From Gigantopelta aegis (lineage: Eukaryota; Mollusca; Gastropoda; Neomphalida; Peltospiridae): a stretch of 64,000 bases of DNA. Each line of letters starts with the position of its first letter. Position 1 is the first letter of the stretch. This document shows, piece by piece, positions 36,353 to 48,923 of this stretch. The translations under genes and the position numbers were made by a program. The stretch lies in the NCBI RefSeq assembly GCF_016097555.1, contig NC_054703.1, positions 3,644,751 to 3,708,750 on the forward strand, in the 5' to 3' direction. Below the pieces are notes generated by a model. The model saw only the letters and a list, made by a program, of their open reading frames with translations, made no database searches and had not been told where the DNA came from.

Positions 36353-37435
36353 CTCTGTCTCCTCTCTCAGAGTCTATTTCTCTCGGTCTCTCGGTCTCCT
36401 CTCTCAGACTCTATTTCTCTCGGTCTCTCTGTCTCCTCTCTCAGACTCTATTTCTCTCGGTCTCCTCTCTCAGACTCTATTTCTCTCGGTCTCTCTGTCT
36501 CCTCTCTCAGACTCTATTTCTCTCGGTCTCTCTGTCTCCTCTCTCAGACTCTATTTCTCTCGGTCTCTCTGTCTCCTCTCTCAGACTCTATTTCTCTCGG
36601 TCTCCTCTCTCAGACTCTATTTCTCTCGGTCTCTCTGTCTCCTCTCTCAGACTCTATTTCTCTCGGTCTCTCTGTCTCCTCTCTCAGACTCTATTTCTCT
36701 CGGTCTCTCTGTCTCCTCTCTCAGACTCTATTTCTCTCGGTCTCCTCTCTCAGACTCTATTTCTCTCGGTCTCTCTGTCTCCTCTCTCAGACTCTATTTC
36801 TCTCGGTCTCTCGGTCTCCTCTCTCAGACTCTATTTCTCTCGGTCTCTCTGTCTCCTCTCTCAGACTCTATTTCTCTCGGTCTCCTCTCTCAGACTCTAT
36901 TTCTCTCGGTCTCTCTGTCTCCTCTCTCAGACTCTATTTCTCTCGGTCTCTCGGTCTCCTCTCTCAGACTCTATTTCTCTCGGTCTCTCTGTCTCCTCTC
37001 TCGACAGACTATTTCTCTCGGTCTCCTCTCTCAGACTCTATTTCTCTCGGTCTCTCTGTCTCCTCTCTCAGACTCTATTTCTCTCGGTCTCTCGGTCTCC
37101 TCTCTCAGACTCTATTTCTCTCGGTCTCTCTGTCTCCTCTCTCAGACTCTATTTCTCTCGGTCTCCTCTCTCAGACTCTATTTCTCTCGGTCTCCTCTCT
37201 CAGACTCTATTTCTCTCGGTCTCCTCTCTCAGACTCTATTTCTCTCGGTCTCCTCTCTCAGACTCTATTTCTCTCGGTCTCTCTGTCTCCTCTCTCAGAC
37301 TCTATTTCTCTCGGTCTCCTCTCTCAGACTCTATTTCTCTCGGTCTCTCTGTCTCCTCTCTCAGACTATTTCTCTCGGTCTCTATTTTTCTCGGTCTGTC
37401 TCTATTTCTCTCTCTCCCTCTGTCTCTCTTCACAA
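36353..37435 (+). repeat. CT-rich 38/30-bp array directly upstream of the exon 2 acceptor
   Basis: About 30 units of TCTCCTCTCTCAGACTCTAT and TTCTCTCGGTC, with or without an extra TCTCTGTC, giving 38- and 30-bp versions in a patterned order. It provides about 1.1 kb of almost pure pyrimidine ending about 75 bp before the splice acceptor at 37512. Each unit contains CTCTCTCAG, itself a plausible acceptor-like sequence. The 378-codon open frame is an artefact. Confidence 0.95.
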
Positions 37436-37512
37436 AGTTTTTAATAGCCATGTGTTTAAGACTAAGGTGGGAAATGAATGACTAAGTAACGCCGTCCTGT
37501 CTCGTCTTTCAG

Positions 37513-37678
37513 TAACTGCCGGGAGACAGGAACGGAGAACTCGACGGACAGCATCGCAGACCAGGCAGCAAACCACTTTGGTAGAAACGGCGGGAACTGT
37601 GGCGAGCGATATCTGTGTGCACACAACTGCATGTTCAACCCAATCAACAACACCTGTCTACCGAGTAACTGTCAATAG
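37513..37678 (+). CDS. Predicted secreted cysteine-rich protein, terminal coding exon
   Basis: The acceptor CTCGTCTTTCAG ends at 37512. Joined to exon 1 in phase 2 (AG + T, Ser98), it encodes NCRETGTENSTDSIADQAAN, then a glycine/asparagine turn and a cysteine-dense C-terminus (GGNCGERYLCAHNCMF, NNTCLPSNCQ), and stops at TAG 37676-37678. It contributes six of the twelve mature cysteines. Preserved frame, matching intron phases and cysteine density support one gene across the 13.4-kb intron. The last codons (about 37648-37678) are homologous to the 28-bp array that follows. Family unknown. Confidence 0.78.
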
Positions 37679-38858
37679 CACCTGTCTACCTAGTAACTGT
37701 CAATAAAACATGTCTACCTAGTAACTGTCAACAACACCTGTCTACCTAGTAACTGTCAACAACACCTGTCTACCTAGTAACTGTCAATAGCACCTGTCTA
37801 CCTAGTAACTCTCAACAACACGTGTCTACCTAGTAACTGTCAAGAGCACCTGTCTACCTAGTAACTGTCAAGAGCACCTGTCTACCTAGTAACTGTCAAT
37901 AACACCTGTCTACCTAGTAACTCTCAACAACACCTGTCTACCTAGTAACTGTCAAGAGCACCTGTCTACCTAGTAACTGTCAATAGCACCTGTCTACCTA
38001 GTAACTCTCAACAACACCTGTCTACCTAGTAACTGTCAATAGCACCTGTCTACATAGTAACTGTCCACAACACCTGTCTACCTAGTAACTCTCAACAACA
38101 CCTGTCTACCTAGTAACTGTCAATAGCACTTGTCTACCTAGTAACTCTCAACAACACCTGTCTACCTAGTAACTGTCAATAGCACCTGTCTACCTAGTAA
38201 CTCTCAATAACACCTGTCTACCTAGTAACTGTCAATAGCACATGTCTACCTAGTAACTCTCAACAACACCTGTCTACCTAGTAACTGTCAATAGCACCTG
38301 TCTACCTAGTAACTGTCAATAGTACCTGTCTACCTAGTAACTGTCAACAACACCTGTCTACCTAGTAACTGTCAATAGTACCTGTCTACCCAGTAACTGT
38401 CAATAACACCTGTCTACCTAGTAACTGTCAATAGTACCTCTCTACCTAGTAACTGTTAATAGTACCTGTCTACCTAGTAACTGTCAATAGTACCTGTCTA
38501 CCCAGTAACTGTCAACAACACCTGTCTACCCAGTAACTGTCAACAACACCTGTCTACCTAGTAACTATCAACAACACCACATCTACCTAGTAACTGTCAA
38601 TAGTACCTGTCTACCCAGTAACTGTCAATAGTACCTGTCTATCCCAGTAACTGTCATCAACAACGCCTGTCTACCCACTAATTGTCATCAACAAAACCTG
38701 TCAACCACTTACTGTCAACAACACCTGTCTACCCAGTAACTGTCATCAACAACATCTGTCTACCCAGTAACTGTCATCAACAAAACCTGTCTATCCAATA
38801 ACTGTCATCAACAACACCTGTCCACCCAGTAACTGTCATCAACAACACGTGCGTCACT
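37650..38858 (+). repeat. 28-bp minisatellite that starts inside the coding exon
   Basis: About 43 units of CACCTGTCTACCTAGTAACT plus GTCAATAG (or GTCAACAA). The first unit is the coding end of the secreted-protein gene, with one synonymous difference in the Pro codon (CCG in the exon, CCT in the array). Later units vary as CTCAACAA, GTCAAGAG and GTCATCAACAA, and the 3' third is most diverged. Confidence 0.95.
37702..37707 (+). promoter_or_regulatory. Candidate polyadenylation signal AATAAA
   Basis: AATAAA occurs 24 bases after the stop codon, created in the first non-coding unit of the minisatellite by a TAGC to TAAA-type change. Other units lack it. If used, the 3' UTR is made of the repeat. 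Confidence 0.45.
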
Positions 38859-39165
38859 CTCAGTGATTCTGCGTCAGTCTGAGTGATTCTGCGTCAGTCT
38901 GAGTGAACCTGCATCAGTCTCAATGATTCTGCGTCAATCTCAGTGAACCTGCATCAGTCTCAGTGATTCTGCGTCAGTCTGAGTGAACCTGCGTCAGTCT
39001 CAGTGATTCTGCGTCAGTCTGAGTGAACCTGCGTCTGTCTCAGTGATTCTGCGTCAGTTACAGTGAACCTACGCCAGTCTCAGTGATTCTGCGTCAGTTT
39101 CAATAAATTTATGTCAGTATCAGTGAATCTACGCCAGTCCCAGTGAATGTACGTCAGTCCCAGTG
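38859..39165. repeat. 20-bp minisatellite, about 15 units
   Basis: Units of CAGTGATTCTGCGTCAGTCT alternating with GAGTGAACCTGCGTCAGTCT give a partial 40-bp higher order. It abuts the 28-bp array without a spacer. Confidence 0.9.

Positions 39166-39167
<2 letters not shown>

Positions 39168-39248
<81 letters not shown>
39168..39248. repeat. (AT)n microsatellite, about 40 repeats
   Basis: Perfect AT dinucleotide run of about 80 bp at the edge of the 20-bp array. Confidence 0.97.
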
Positions 39249-39250
<2 letters not shown>

Positions 39251-39479
39251 TATTAAGTATTTATGTATTATGACCCGATATGTATTTTGGCGCGCTATCT
39301 TTAAATAGCAATTGTGCGTCACCAAAGAAAAGGTATGACGTCAAATACAGAAGTTTTTGTTAACTGAAGTATTTTTTATTGATAAGAATAAAGCAATGTT
39401 TACAATTCGCCAGTTTGCGGTAAGTAACAACAAGTAAAAATACCATGCAACTAAAAGTACTATTTTCCGTAAGGCACTA

Positions 39480-39480
39480 T

Positions 39481-39511
<31 letters not shown>

Positions 39512-39523
39512 GGGGGGGGGGGG
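39480..39523. repeat. (TG)n followed by G27 homopolymer
   Basis: Eight TG repeats run into an uninterrupted G tract of about 27 bases. Confidence 0.95.
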
Positions 39524-39554
39524 ATTATCGTTGTGTATCAAAATCGTATACAAC

Positions 39555-39672
39555 GTATGTTGGAGAGGTCATGACCCAGTTTAGTGTTATTGTAAAGTGA
39601 CGTCATTGGAATACTGATGTCATTCAAATTCAAAATCAGCTGTATTATTGCAATGCTTCGCCATGTGAAAAT
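39555..39672. repeat. Dispersed repeat, copy 1 of 2
   Basis: AAAGTGACGTCATTGGAATA, then CTGATGTCATTCAAATT and GCAATGCTTCGCCATGTG, match 63150-63262 closely and in the same orientation. It contains the palindrome TGACGTCA, a full CRE. The parent element is not recognised. Confidence 0.75.
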
Positions 39673-39903
39673 GCTCGCTTTTCATCAATTTCATTTCCCG
39701 AGTGGTTGGCAAATATTTTAGAGTGCTCTATTTTTTAAGGAAAACGGATCTGTTAGTATAGTAGTGATTTGGTTATGACGTGGTATGTATGCTTAAATCA
39801 AATATCCATACGCCATGACCCAGTTAGGCTACGTTCTGTAACAACATAATTTAGTTTATTATATTGTTTACATTTTCATTGTTTCAAGGTATGTAAGAAA
39901 TAG

Positions 39904-40011
39904 AATACTACATTTGTGTCCGTTTGATACCATTTATCTTACAACTCGTTGTTTTAAAAAGTATCCCACTCATTTTAAGATAAATGATATCAAACGGAAA
40001 CTCGTGTATTA

Positions 40012-40014
<3 letters not shown>
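39904..40014. mobile_element. Foldback MITE, copy 2
   Basis: Arms ACATTTGTGTCCGTTTGATA and, at the far end, TATCAAACGGAAACTCGTGT pair as an imperfect inverted repeat around a loop of about 35 bp, and match the arms at 18856-18999. It ends directly at the CT microsatellite. Confidence 0.75.

Positions 40015-40072
<58 letters not shown>
40015..40072. repeat. (CT)n microsatellite, left part
   Basis: About 28 perfect CT repeats to the left of the candidate LTR; the same repeat resumes at 41251. Confidence 0.95.
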
Positions 40073-41430
<1,358 letters not shown>

Positions 41431-41504
41431 CAAACATGAAGCTCGAGATATTAGCTTACTGACACCCGATCACAACATGTAGTTAGCGGTGTCACAGGTG
41501 ATGA

Positions 41505-41640
41505 CAAATGGGTAAGTGGTATAGCGGGTAGGCCATCGGTCTAAAGGCTGGTAGATACTGGGTTCGCATCCCGGAGCCGTCTCACACAGAGTGCGGGTTT
41601 TAACGACCCGGTAAGGTTTATGTCACTTACTTGTTTCTCA
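41505..41640 (+). mobile_element. tRNA-derived SINE head
   Basis: The sequence GTAGGCCATCGGTCTAAAGG, then GGCTGGTAGATACTGGG and the B box GGGTTCGCATCCC (41560-41572) matches the tRNA-like head of the full SINE at 50812-51201. The following part (GTGCGGGTTTTAACGACC) is only weakly like the body, and the element is truncated. Confidence 0.7.
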
Positions 41641-41894
41641 CTAAACTCTAATCACTAGGGTGTACTCCATCAAATGAGATCGCACAGACAACAATAGTAA
41701 CTTATGTGTCTATACACAGCGTTTCAATCAATATGCACGGCCTGGATATAAATACTACCAACCCTCACCCTTAAAGGAAATCAAAACAAAAGAATTGCTC
41801 ATAAAAGGCAAGGATTAGAATTCCTGACAAACAGTATTTAAAAGAATAACTAATTAAATTAGACTTAGAATTGCTGATAACATGTAAGAATTGG

Positions 41895-44800
41895 AAAACA
41901 CGTAAGGATTATAATTACTGATAAAAGCTAAGGATTAGAATTACTGATACAACGTAAGGATTAGAATTACTGATACAACGTAAGGATTAGAATTACTGAT
42001 AAAACAAACTGATTAGAATTACTGATAAAACAAACTGATTAGAATTACTGATAAAACAAACTGATTAGAATTACGACAAAACAAACTGATTAGAATTACT
42101 GATACAACGTAAGGATTAGAATTACTGATAAAACAAACTGATTAGAATTACTGATAAAACAAACTGATTAGAATTACTGATACAACGTAAGGATTAGAAT
42201 TACTGATAAAACAAACTGATTAGAATTACTGATAAAACAAACTGATTAGAATTACGACAAAACAAACTGATTAGAATTACTGATACAACGTAAGGATTAG
42301 AATTACTGATAAAACAAACTGATTAGAATTACTGATAAAACAAACTGATTAGAATTACTGATAAAACAAACTGATTAGAATTACTGATAAAACAAACTGA
42401 TTAGAATTACTGATACAACGTAAGGATTAGAATTACTGATAAAACAAACTGATTAGAATTACTGATAAAACAAACTGATTAGAATTACGACAAAACAAAC
42501 TGATTAGAATTACTGATACAACGTAAGGATTAGAATTACTGATAAAACAAACTGATTAGAATTACTGATAAAACAAACTGATTAGAATTACTGATACAAC
42601 GTAATGATTAGAATTACGGATAAAACAAACTGATTAGAATTACTGATACAACGTAAGGATTAGAATTACTGATACAACGTAAGGATTAGAATTACGACAA
42701 AACAAACTGATTAGAATTACTGATACAACGTAAGGATTAGAATTACTGATAAAACAAACTGATTAGAATTACTGATAAAACAAACTGATTAGAATTACTG
42801 ATAAAACAAACTGATTAGAATTACTGATAAAACAAACTGATTAGAATTACTGATACAACGTAAGGATTAGAATTACTGATAAAACAAACTGATTAGAATT
42901 ACGACAAAACAAACTGATTAGAATTACTGATACAACGTAAGGATTAGAATTACTGATAAAACAAACTGATTAGAATTACTGATAAAACAAACTGATTAGA
43001 ATTACTGATAAAACAAACTGATTAGAATTACTGATACAACGTAAGGATTAGAATTACTGATAAAACAACTGATTAGAATTACTGATAAAACAAACTGATT
43101 AGAATTACGACAAAACAAACTGATTAGAATTACTGATACAACGTAAGGATTAGAATTACTGATAAAACAAACTGATTAGAATTACTGATAAAACAAACTG
43201 ATTAGAATTACTGATACAACGTAATGATTAGAATTACGGATAAAACAAACTGATTAGAATTACTGATACAACGTAAGGATTAGAATTACTGATACAACGT
43301 AAGGATTAGAATTACGACAAAACAAACTGATTAGAATTACTGATACAACGTAAGGATTAGAATTACTGATAAAACAAACTGATTAGAATTACTGATAAAA
43401 CAAACTGATTAGAATTACTGATAAATCAAACTGATTAGAATTACTGATACAACGTAAGGATTAGAATTACTGATAAAACAAACTGATTAGAATTACTGAT
43501 AAAACAAACTGATTAGAATTACTGATAAAACAAACTGATTAGAATTACTGATACAACGTAATGATTAGAATTACGGATAAAACAAACTGATTAGAATTAC
43601 GGATAAAACAAACTGATTAGAATTACTGATACAACGTAAGGATTAGAATTACTGATACAACGTAAGGATTAGAATTACGACAAAACAAACTGATTAGAAT
43701 TACTGATACAACGTAAGGATTAGAATTACTGATAAAACAAACTGATTAGAATTACTGATAAAACAAACTGATTAGAATTACTGATACAACGTAAGGATTA
43801 AAATTACTGATAAAACAAACTGATTAGAATTACTGATAAAACAAACTGATTAGAATTACTGATAAAACAAACTGATTAGAATTACTGATACAACGTAAGG
43901 ATTAGAATTACTGATAAAACAAACTGATTAGAATTACTGATAAAACAAACTGATTAGAATTACTGATACAACGTAAGGATTAGAATTACTGATAAAACAA
44001 ACTGATTAGAATTACTGATAAAACAAACTGATTAGAATTACTGATAAAACAAACTGATTAGAATTACTGATAAAACAAACTGATTAGAATTACTGATACA
44101 ACGTAATGATTAGAATTACGGATAAAACAAACTGATTAGAATTACTGATAAAACAAACTGATTAGAATTACTGATAAAACAAACTGATTAGAATTACTGA
44201 TACAACAAACTGATTAGAATTACTGATACAACGTAATGATTAGAATTACTGATAAAACAAACTGATTAGAATTACTGATACAACGTAATGATTAGAATTA
44301 CGGATAAAACAAACTGATTAGAATTACTGATACAACGTAAGGATTAGAATTACTGATAAAACAAACTGATTAGAATTACTGATAAAACAAACTGATTAGA
44401 ATTACTGATACAACGTAAGGATTAGAATTACTGATACAACGTAAGGATTAGAATTACTGATAAAACAAACTGATTAGAATTACTGATAAAACAAACTGAT
44501 TAGAATTACTGATACAACGTAAGGATTAGAATTACTGATAAAACAAACTGATTAGAATTACTGATACAACGTAAGGATTAGAATTACTGATAAAACAAAC
44601 TGATTAGAATTACTGATAAAACAAACTGATTAGAATTACTGATAAAACAAACTGATTAGAATTACTGATACAACGTAAGGATTAGAATTACTGATACAAC
44701 AAACTGATTAGAATTACTGATAAAACAAACTGATTAGAATTACTGATAAAACAAACTGATTAGAATTACTGATAAAACAAACTGATTAGAATTACTGATA

Positions 44801-46115
44801 AAACAAACTGATTAGAATTACTGATACAACAAACTGATTAGAATTACTGATAAAACAAACTGATTAGAATTACTGATACAACGTAATGATTAGAATTACG
44901 GATAAAACAAACTGATTAGAATTACTGATACAACGTAAGGATTAGAATTACTGATAAAACAAACTGATTAGAATTACTGATACAACGTAAGGATTAGAAT
45001 TACTGATAAAACAAACTGATTAGAATTACTGATACAACGTAAGGATTAGAATTACTGATAAAACAAACTGATTAGAATTACTGATAAAACAAACTGATTA
45101 GAATTACTGATACAACGTAAGGATTAGAATTACTGATAAAACAAACTGATTAGAATTACTGATAAAACAAACTGATTAGAATTACTGATACAACGTAATG
45201 ATTAGAATTACTGATAAAACAAACTGATTAGAATTACTGATAAAACAAACTGATTAGAATTACTGATACAACGTAAGGATTAGAATTACTGATAAAACAA
45301 ACTGATTAGAATTACTGATAAAACAAACTGATTATAATTACTGATACAACGTAAGGATTATAATTACTGATACAACGTAAGGATTAGAATTACTGATAAA
45401 ACAAAATGATTAGAATTACTGATACAACGTAATGATTAGAATTACGGATAAAACAAACTGATTAGAATTACTGATAAAACAAACTGATTATAATTACTGA
45501 TACAACGTAAGGATTAGAATTACTGATAAAACAAACTGATTAGAATTACTGATAAAACAAACTGATTAGAATTACTGACAAAACAAACTGATTAGAATTA
45601 CTGATACAACGTAAGGATTAGAATTACTGATAAAACAAACTGATTAGAATTACTGATAAAACAAACTGATTAGAATTACTGATAAAACAAACTGATTAGA
45701 ATTACTGATACAACGTAAGGATTAGAATTACTGATAAAACAAACTGATTAGAATTACTGATAAAACAAACTGATTAGAATTACTGATAAAACAAAATGAT
45801 TAGAATTACTGATACAACGTAATGATTAGAATTACTGATAAAACAAACTGATTAGAATTACGACAAAACAAACTGATTAGAATTACTGATACAACGTAAG
45901 GATTAGAATTACTGATAAAACAAACTGATTAGAATTACTGATAAAACAAACTGATTAGAATTACTGATAAAACAAACTGATTAGAATTACTGATACAACG
46001 TAAGGATTAGAATTACGACAAAACAAAAGGATTAGAATTACGACAAAACAAAAGGATTAGAATTACGACAAAACAAAAGGATTAGAATTACGACAAAACA
46101 AAAGGATTAGAATTA
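41895..46115. repeat. 26-bp satellite with two alternating unit types, about 160 units
   Basis: All units share GATTAGAATTACTGATA. Type A ends AAACAAACT and type B ends CAACGTAAG. A 25-bp form has TTACGACAAAACAAACT, and a TTACGGATAAAAC form also recurs. Their order is not random: B-A-A and B-A-A-A runs, with the 25-bp form often placed before B, repeat in larger blocks (for example about 42500-42850 and 43100-43400). The last units (46015-46110) are all the ACGACAAAACAAAAGG type. Confidence 0.97.
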
Positions 46116-46824
46116 CAGATACACCCTCCTCCCAATAAAACGAAAACCTGTAGTTACTTCCACCCCTGTCAAAATAGTTTTTAAACAAAATACTAAATTA
46201 AACTTTAAAAAGATCAATAAAGGAAAAAGGAACCATTTGTGTAACATATAAATAAGAATTCTGGTAAGATAGGTTATATTTACTTAGTACAAAGCCAAAA
46301 CGAAGGTGTGACAGTTGATTCTTGAGAACAATTCCGTCTCAGTTTTGTGCAATATGACCGCATCTGACTGTGGTACCGGTCCGAATAGGTGGTTCATTAA
46401 CTGATTCACTCCGTCTATCTCTTGCGTTATACAGCCATGTCCCAAAAGGTCAATGCACAATATTACAAAATAACATGGGCAAAATACAGCCAGAAGGCTT
46501 ACCATTAAACATACATATTGTTTTAATTCTTCCCCGATTCCTAGAAGTGAATATGTGAACGACAACATATGTCACAATTAGGAACTATAGAGGACCGTGA
46601 TGAATGAACTCTCACCCAGAAGTGATCTGTGTAGTGAGACCTTAATGACAGTCCCGGCCACAATAACAACGCCTACACGAAAACACATCATACACAGTTG
46701 TAAACATGGTGAAACCAATACTTAATGACAATTCTGTTATGATAGTAGAATATCACGCCATATATGTGATGACGTCATAATAAAAAGAATACTGACACGT
46801 CACGGAAAGTGTCAGAAATTATTG
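46116..46824. other. Spacer, nothing secure
   Basis: A 94-codon minus-strand frame (46284-46568) has a hydrophobic stretch (VSLLAVFCPCYFVILCIDLL) but no recognisable family or splice context. No repeat array. Confidence 0.4.
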
Positions 46825-47050
46825 AGCCCCCAGTACTCCAGTAAAGAATTCAACAGTTTCGCAAATGACTGGTACTTCAACCAGATCACACCAAGCCCCA
46901 CCTGTCCCCAATCAAATGGCCTAGCCGAAAGAACTGTGCAGACCATCAAACGGGTCATGAAAAAAGCGAAAGACGAGAGGAAAGATCCCTACCTAAGCCT
47001 GCTAGAGTTGCGCAACACCCCCATAACCAAACAAAAACTGCAAGCTCATT
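46825..47050 (+). pseudogene. Ty3/Gypsy integrase core fragment
   Basis: The frame SPQYSSKEFNSFANDWYFNQ, then SPTCPQSNGLAERTVQTIKR and a KKAKDERKDPYLSLLELRNT region, corresponds to the second half of the retroviral-type integrase core. It includes the PQSNGLAER motif that carries the catalytic Glu. Upstream catalytic parts, RT and RNase H are absent and the frame ends at TAA. It is an isolated relic of an LTR retrotransposon, about 75 residues against about 160 for the whole core. Confidence 0.85.
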
Positions 47051-48414
47051 AAATAGCTGGTATAAAGTAGCTGGTATCTACATTGCAACAAGGTTCTACA
47101 AGCATATCTTACTCGGTGGCAACTACTGAATTAAGAGCTAGTATTTGGAACCTTTTCACAGCCATGCGTTTATTCAGTTTAAGCTAGTATTTGGAACCTT
47201 TTTACAACCTTGCCGCACGCTTGCGACGAGCTTCCCGCACGCTTGTTTTGTTATATAGTATTTGGAATCTTTTTACAGCCTTGCGACGACCATCGCGCAT
47301 GGTTTTTTTACCCAATAAAAACATAAAAACATTTTTAAAACTGTAAATATTTATTATACATTAAATACCTTTTAGTATTTTAGCACGTATTTTTAGCACT
47401 GTATTCCATGTCATTTTAGCACTGTGCTTTCATCTCCATGTCATTCTTAAAAATTGCTCCTGGCGCTCGCACATTTAGTGTTTATTAAATTGTTCATTTC
47501 TGCTGCACTCGTGCAGGCTTTTCCCTCTTTTTTCAAATTCCCGAAGGGTGTACTCTAAAAAGAGAAAAGAAAAGCAATATTTTTTTCTGCAAATGAAAAA
47601 GAGACATTTATTGTGTAACCATGTTCATGTGAATATATATATATATATACTCATTTATAGACCCTCCAGGATAACAAGGATCAGCCAAAATAGCATTTGT
47701 GACCAATGTTGACATTATGCAGCTTACAAAAAAACTTAAATTTAGAAAAAATATTGCATTATAGAGCATGCTATGTGTTATTGTTTGACTATCATTTTCG
47801 TCTAATCAACTAAAAGATAATAATTGCGCAAATGTTTTTCGTAAAATATTACAGTTGTGTAGTGTATATTACTGATTTGCATATTTTCTCTACATACTGG
47901 AATAAAGTTCATTTTGTACCAACAAATGTGCAGGGGACAATATTTCAAAATGTAAAGTAACCGGAAGTACATGCACGCAAATTTTACTTAGGTGAAGTAA
48001 CCGATGAGTTAAACCTACCTAATCCTAACAGATTTGAACTACGATCCATTGCTACATTGGTGATTCAAATATATTTAAAAAAATAAACCGATTTTCACTT
48101 TCATTACTGATACGTGGTACATTAATTTGAGAATGTAATTGTTCATCACGTAACCAATTGACGGTTCTCGTGATTTTAAAGTTGTGTAACTGATACGCGA
48201 ACAGAACATAACATATATCGTGAAATATTGTGCCCTGAATGTGTCAGACACGACAATGCAGTACATGTTTATGTATTCACAGAAATATACACAATACTTC
48301 CTGCATCAATTAAATACTAGTATGCTTCAAAACTAGCTTTTCTTTTTATAGAAAATAATTCAACTGAGTGACACATTGACCACAAAACACTATGATAGAA
48401 AAGTATACGTGTAC
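47051..48414. other. AT-rich DNA with a small direct repeat
   Basis: TAGTATTTGGAACCTTTTTA-like words recur near 47138, 47178 and 47258 together with GCGACGA and CGCACGC motifs; otherwise nothing is recognised. This would be the intron or 3' flank of the minus-strand BEN exon. A short TA microsatellite lies at 47634-47650. Confidence 0.4.
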
Positions 48415-48658
48415 CTTTAATTGCAGCAATTACAACTACATCTAACTGTAGGCTGTTCGCGCCACTGGCCTTGTTGACAGCGTTTCTTGAGCCTTTGGCA
48501 GATGTTACTGCTAAAATATCTTTGCTGAACAGCGTGTCCAGCAAAACATTCATCAACGTCCTTGGGTTGAACCCTTGTTGTTTAATTAATGTCATTTGTT
48601 GAATCGTTATGAAAATCTGGTGATCAGACATTAGTCTAATTGTTTTGGCACCAGTGTC
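48415..48658 (-). CDS. BEN-domain coding exon
   Basis: Read on the minus strand, TATCACTGCAG is a good acceptor ending at 48659, and AAAG followed by GTACACG is a good donor. The 244-bp exon is open throughout in one frame and encodes 81 residues, starting DTGAKTIRLMSDHQIFITIQ and including QGFNPRTLMNVLLDTLFSKD, the pattern of a BEN domain (helix with Arg-x-Leu, then LLD.LFS...L followed by an SAKGSR-type turn and a final helix QLDVVVIAAIK). BEN domains mediate DNA or protein contacts in chromatin regulators and some viral proteins. The exon appears intact; the remaining exons are not secure. It starts in phase 0 as read and ends in phase 1. Confidence 0.65.
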
Positions 48659-48695
48659 CTGCAGTGATAAAAAACAGTATTAAATATACACCAGA

Positions 48696-48700
<5 letters not shown>

Positions 48701-48736
<36 letters not shown>
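48701..48736. repeat. (CA)n microsatellite
   Basis: About 18 CA repeats upstream of the BEN exon on the minus strand. Confidence 0.95.
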
Positions 48737-48737
<1 letters not shown>

Positions 48738-48923
48738 TAGTAAATAGTAAGGGACATATTTGCTATTGCGTTCTCTAAACAAAACTACCCTACTTTTGCA
48801 AGATTATTCGGACCAGTATAGCCTTTTCAAAATTTAAATGACATATTGAATATTGTCTTTGTTACAATATCAGCGTCTGTTGCGTTGGGCAGTAAAACCC
48901 AGTCTGAGCTTCTACACACATTG

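Noticed and set aside
36349..37485. 378-codon frame rich in Ser/Leu
   Set aside because: Translation of the CT-rich array in the intron; no start context, and the exon 2 acceptor lies in a different, better supported frame.
46284..46568. 94-residue minus-strand frame with a hydrophobic stretch
   Set aside because: No family recognised, no splice or promoter context, and one cross-strand frame overlaps it; kept only as a spacer note.
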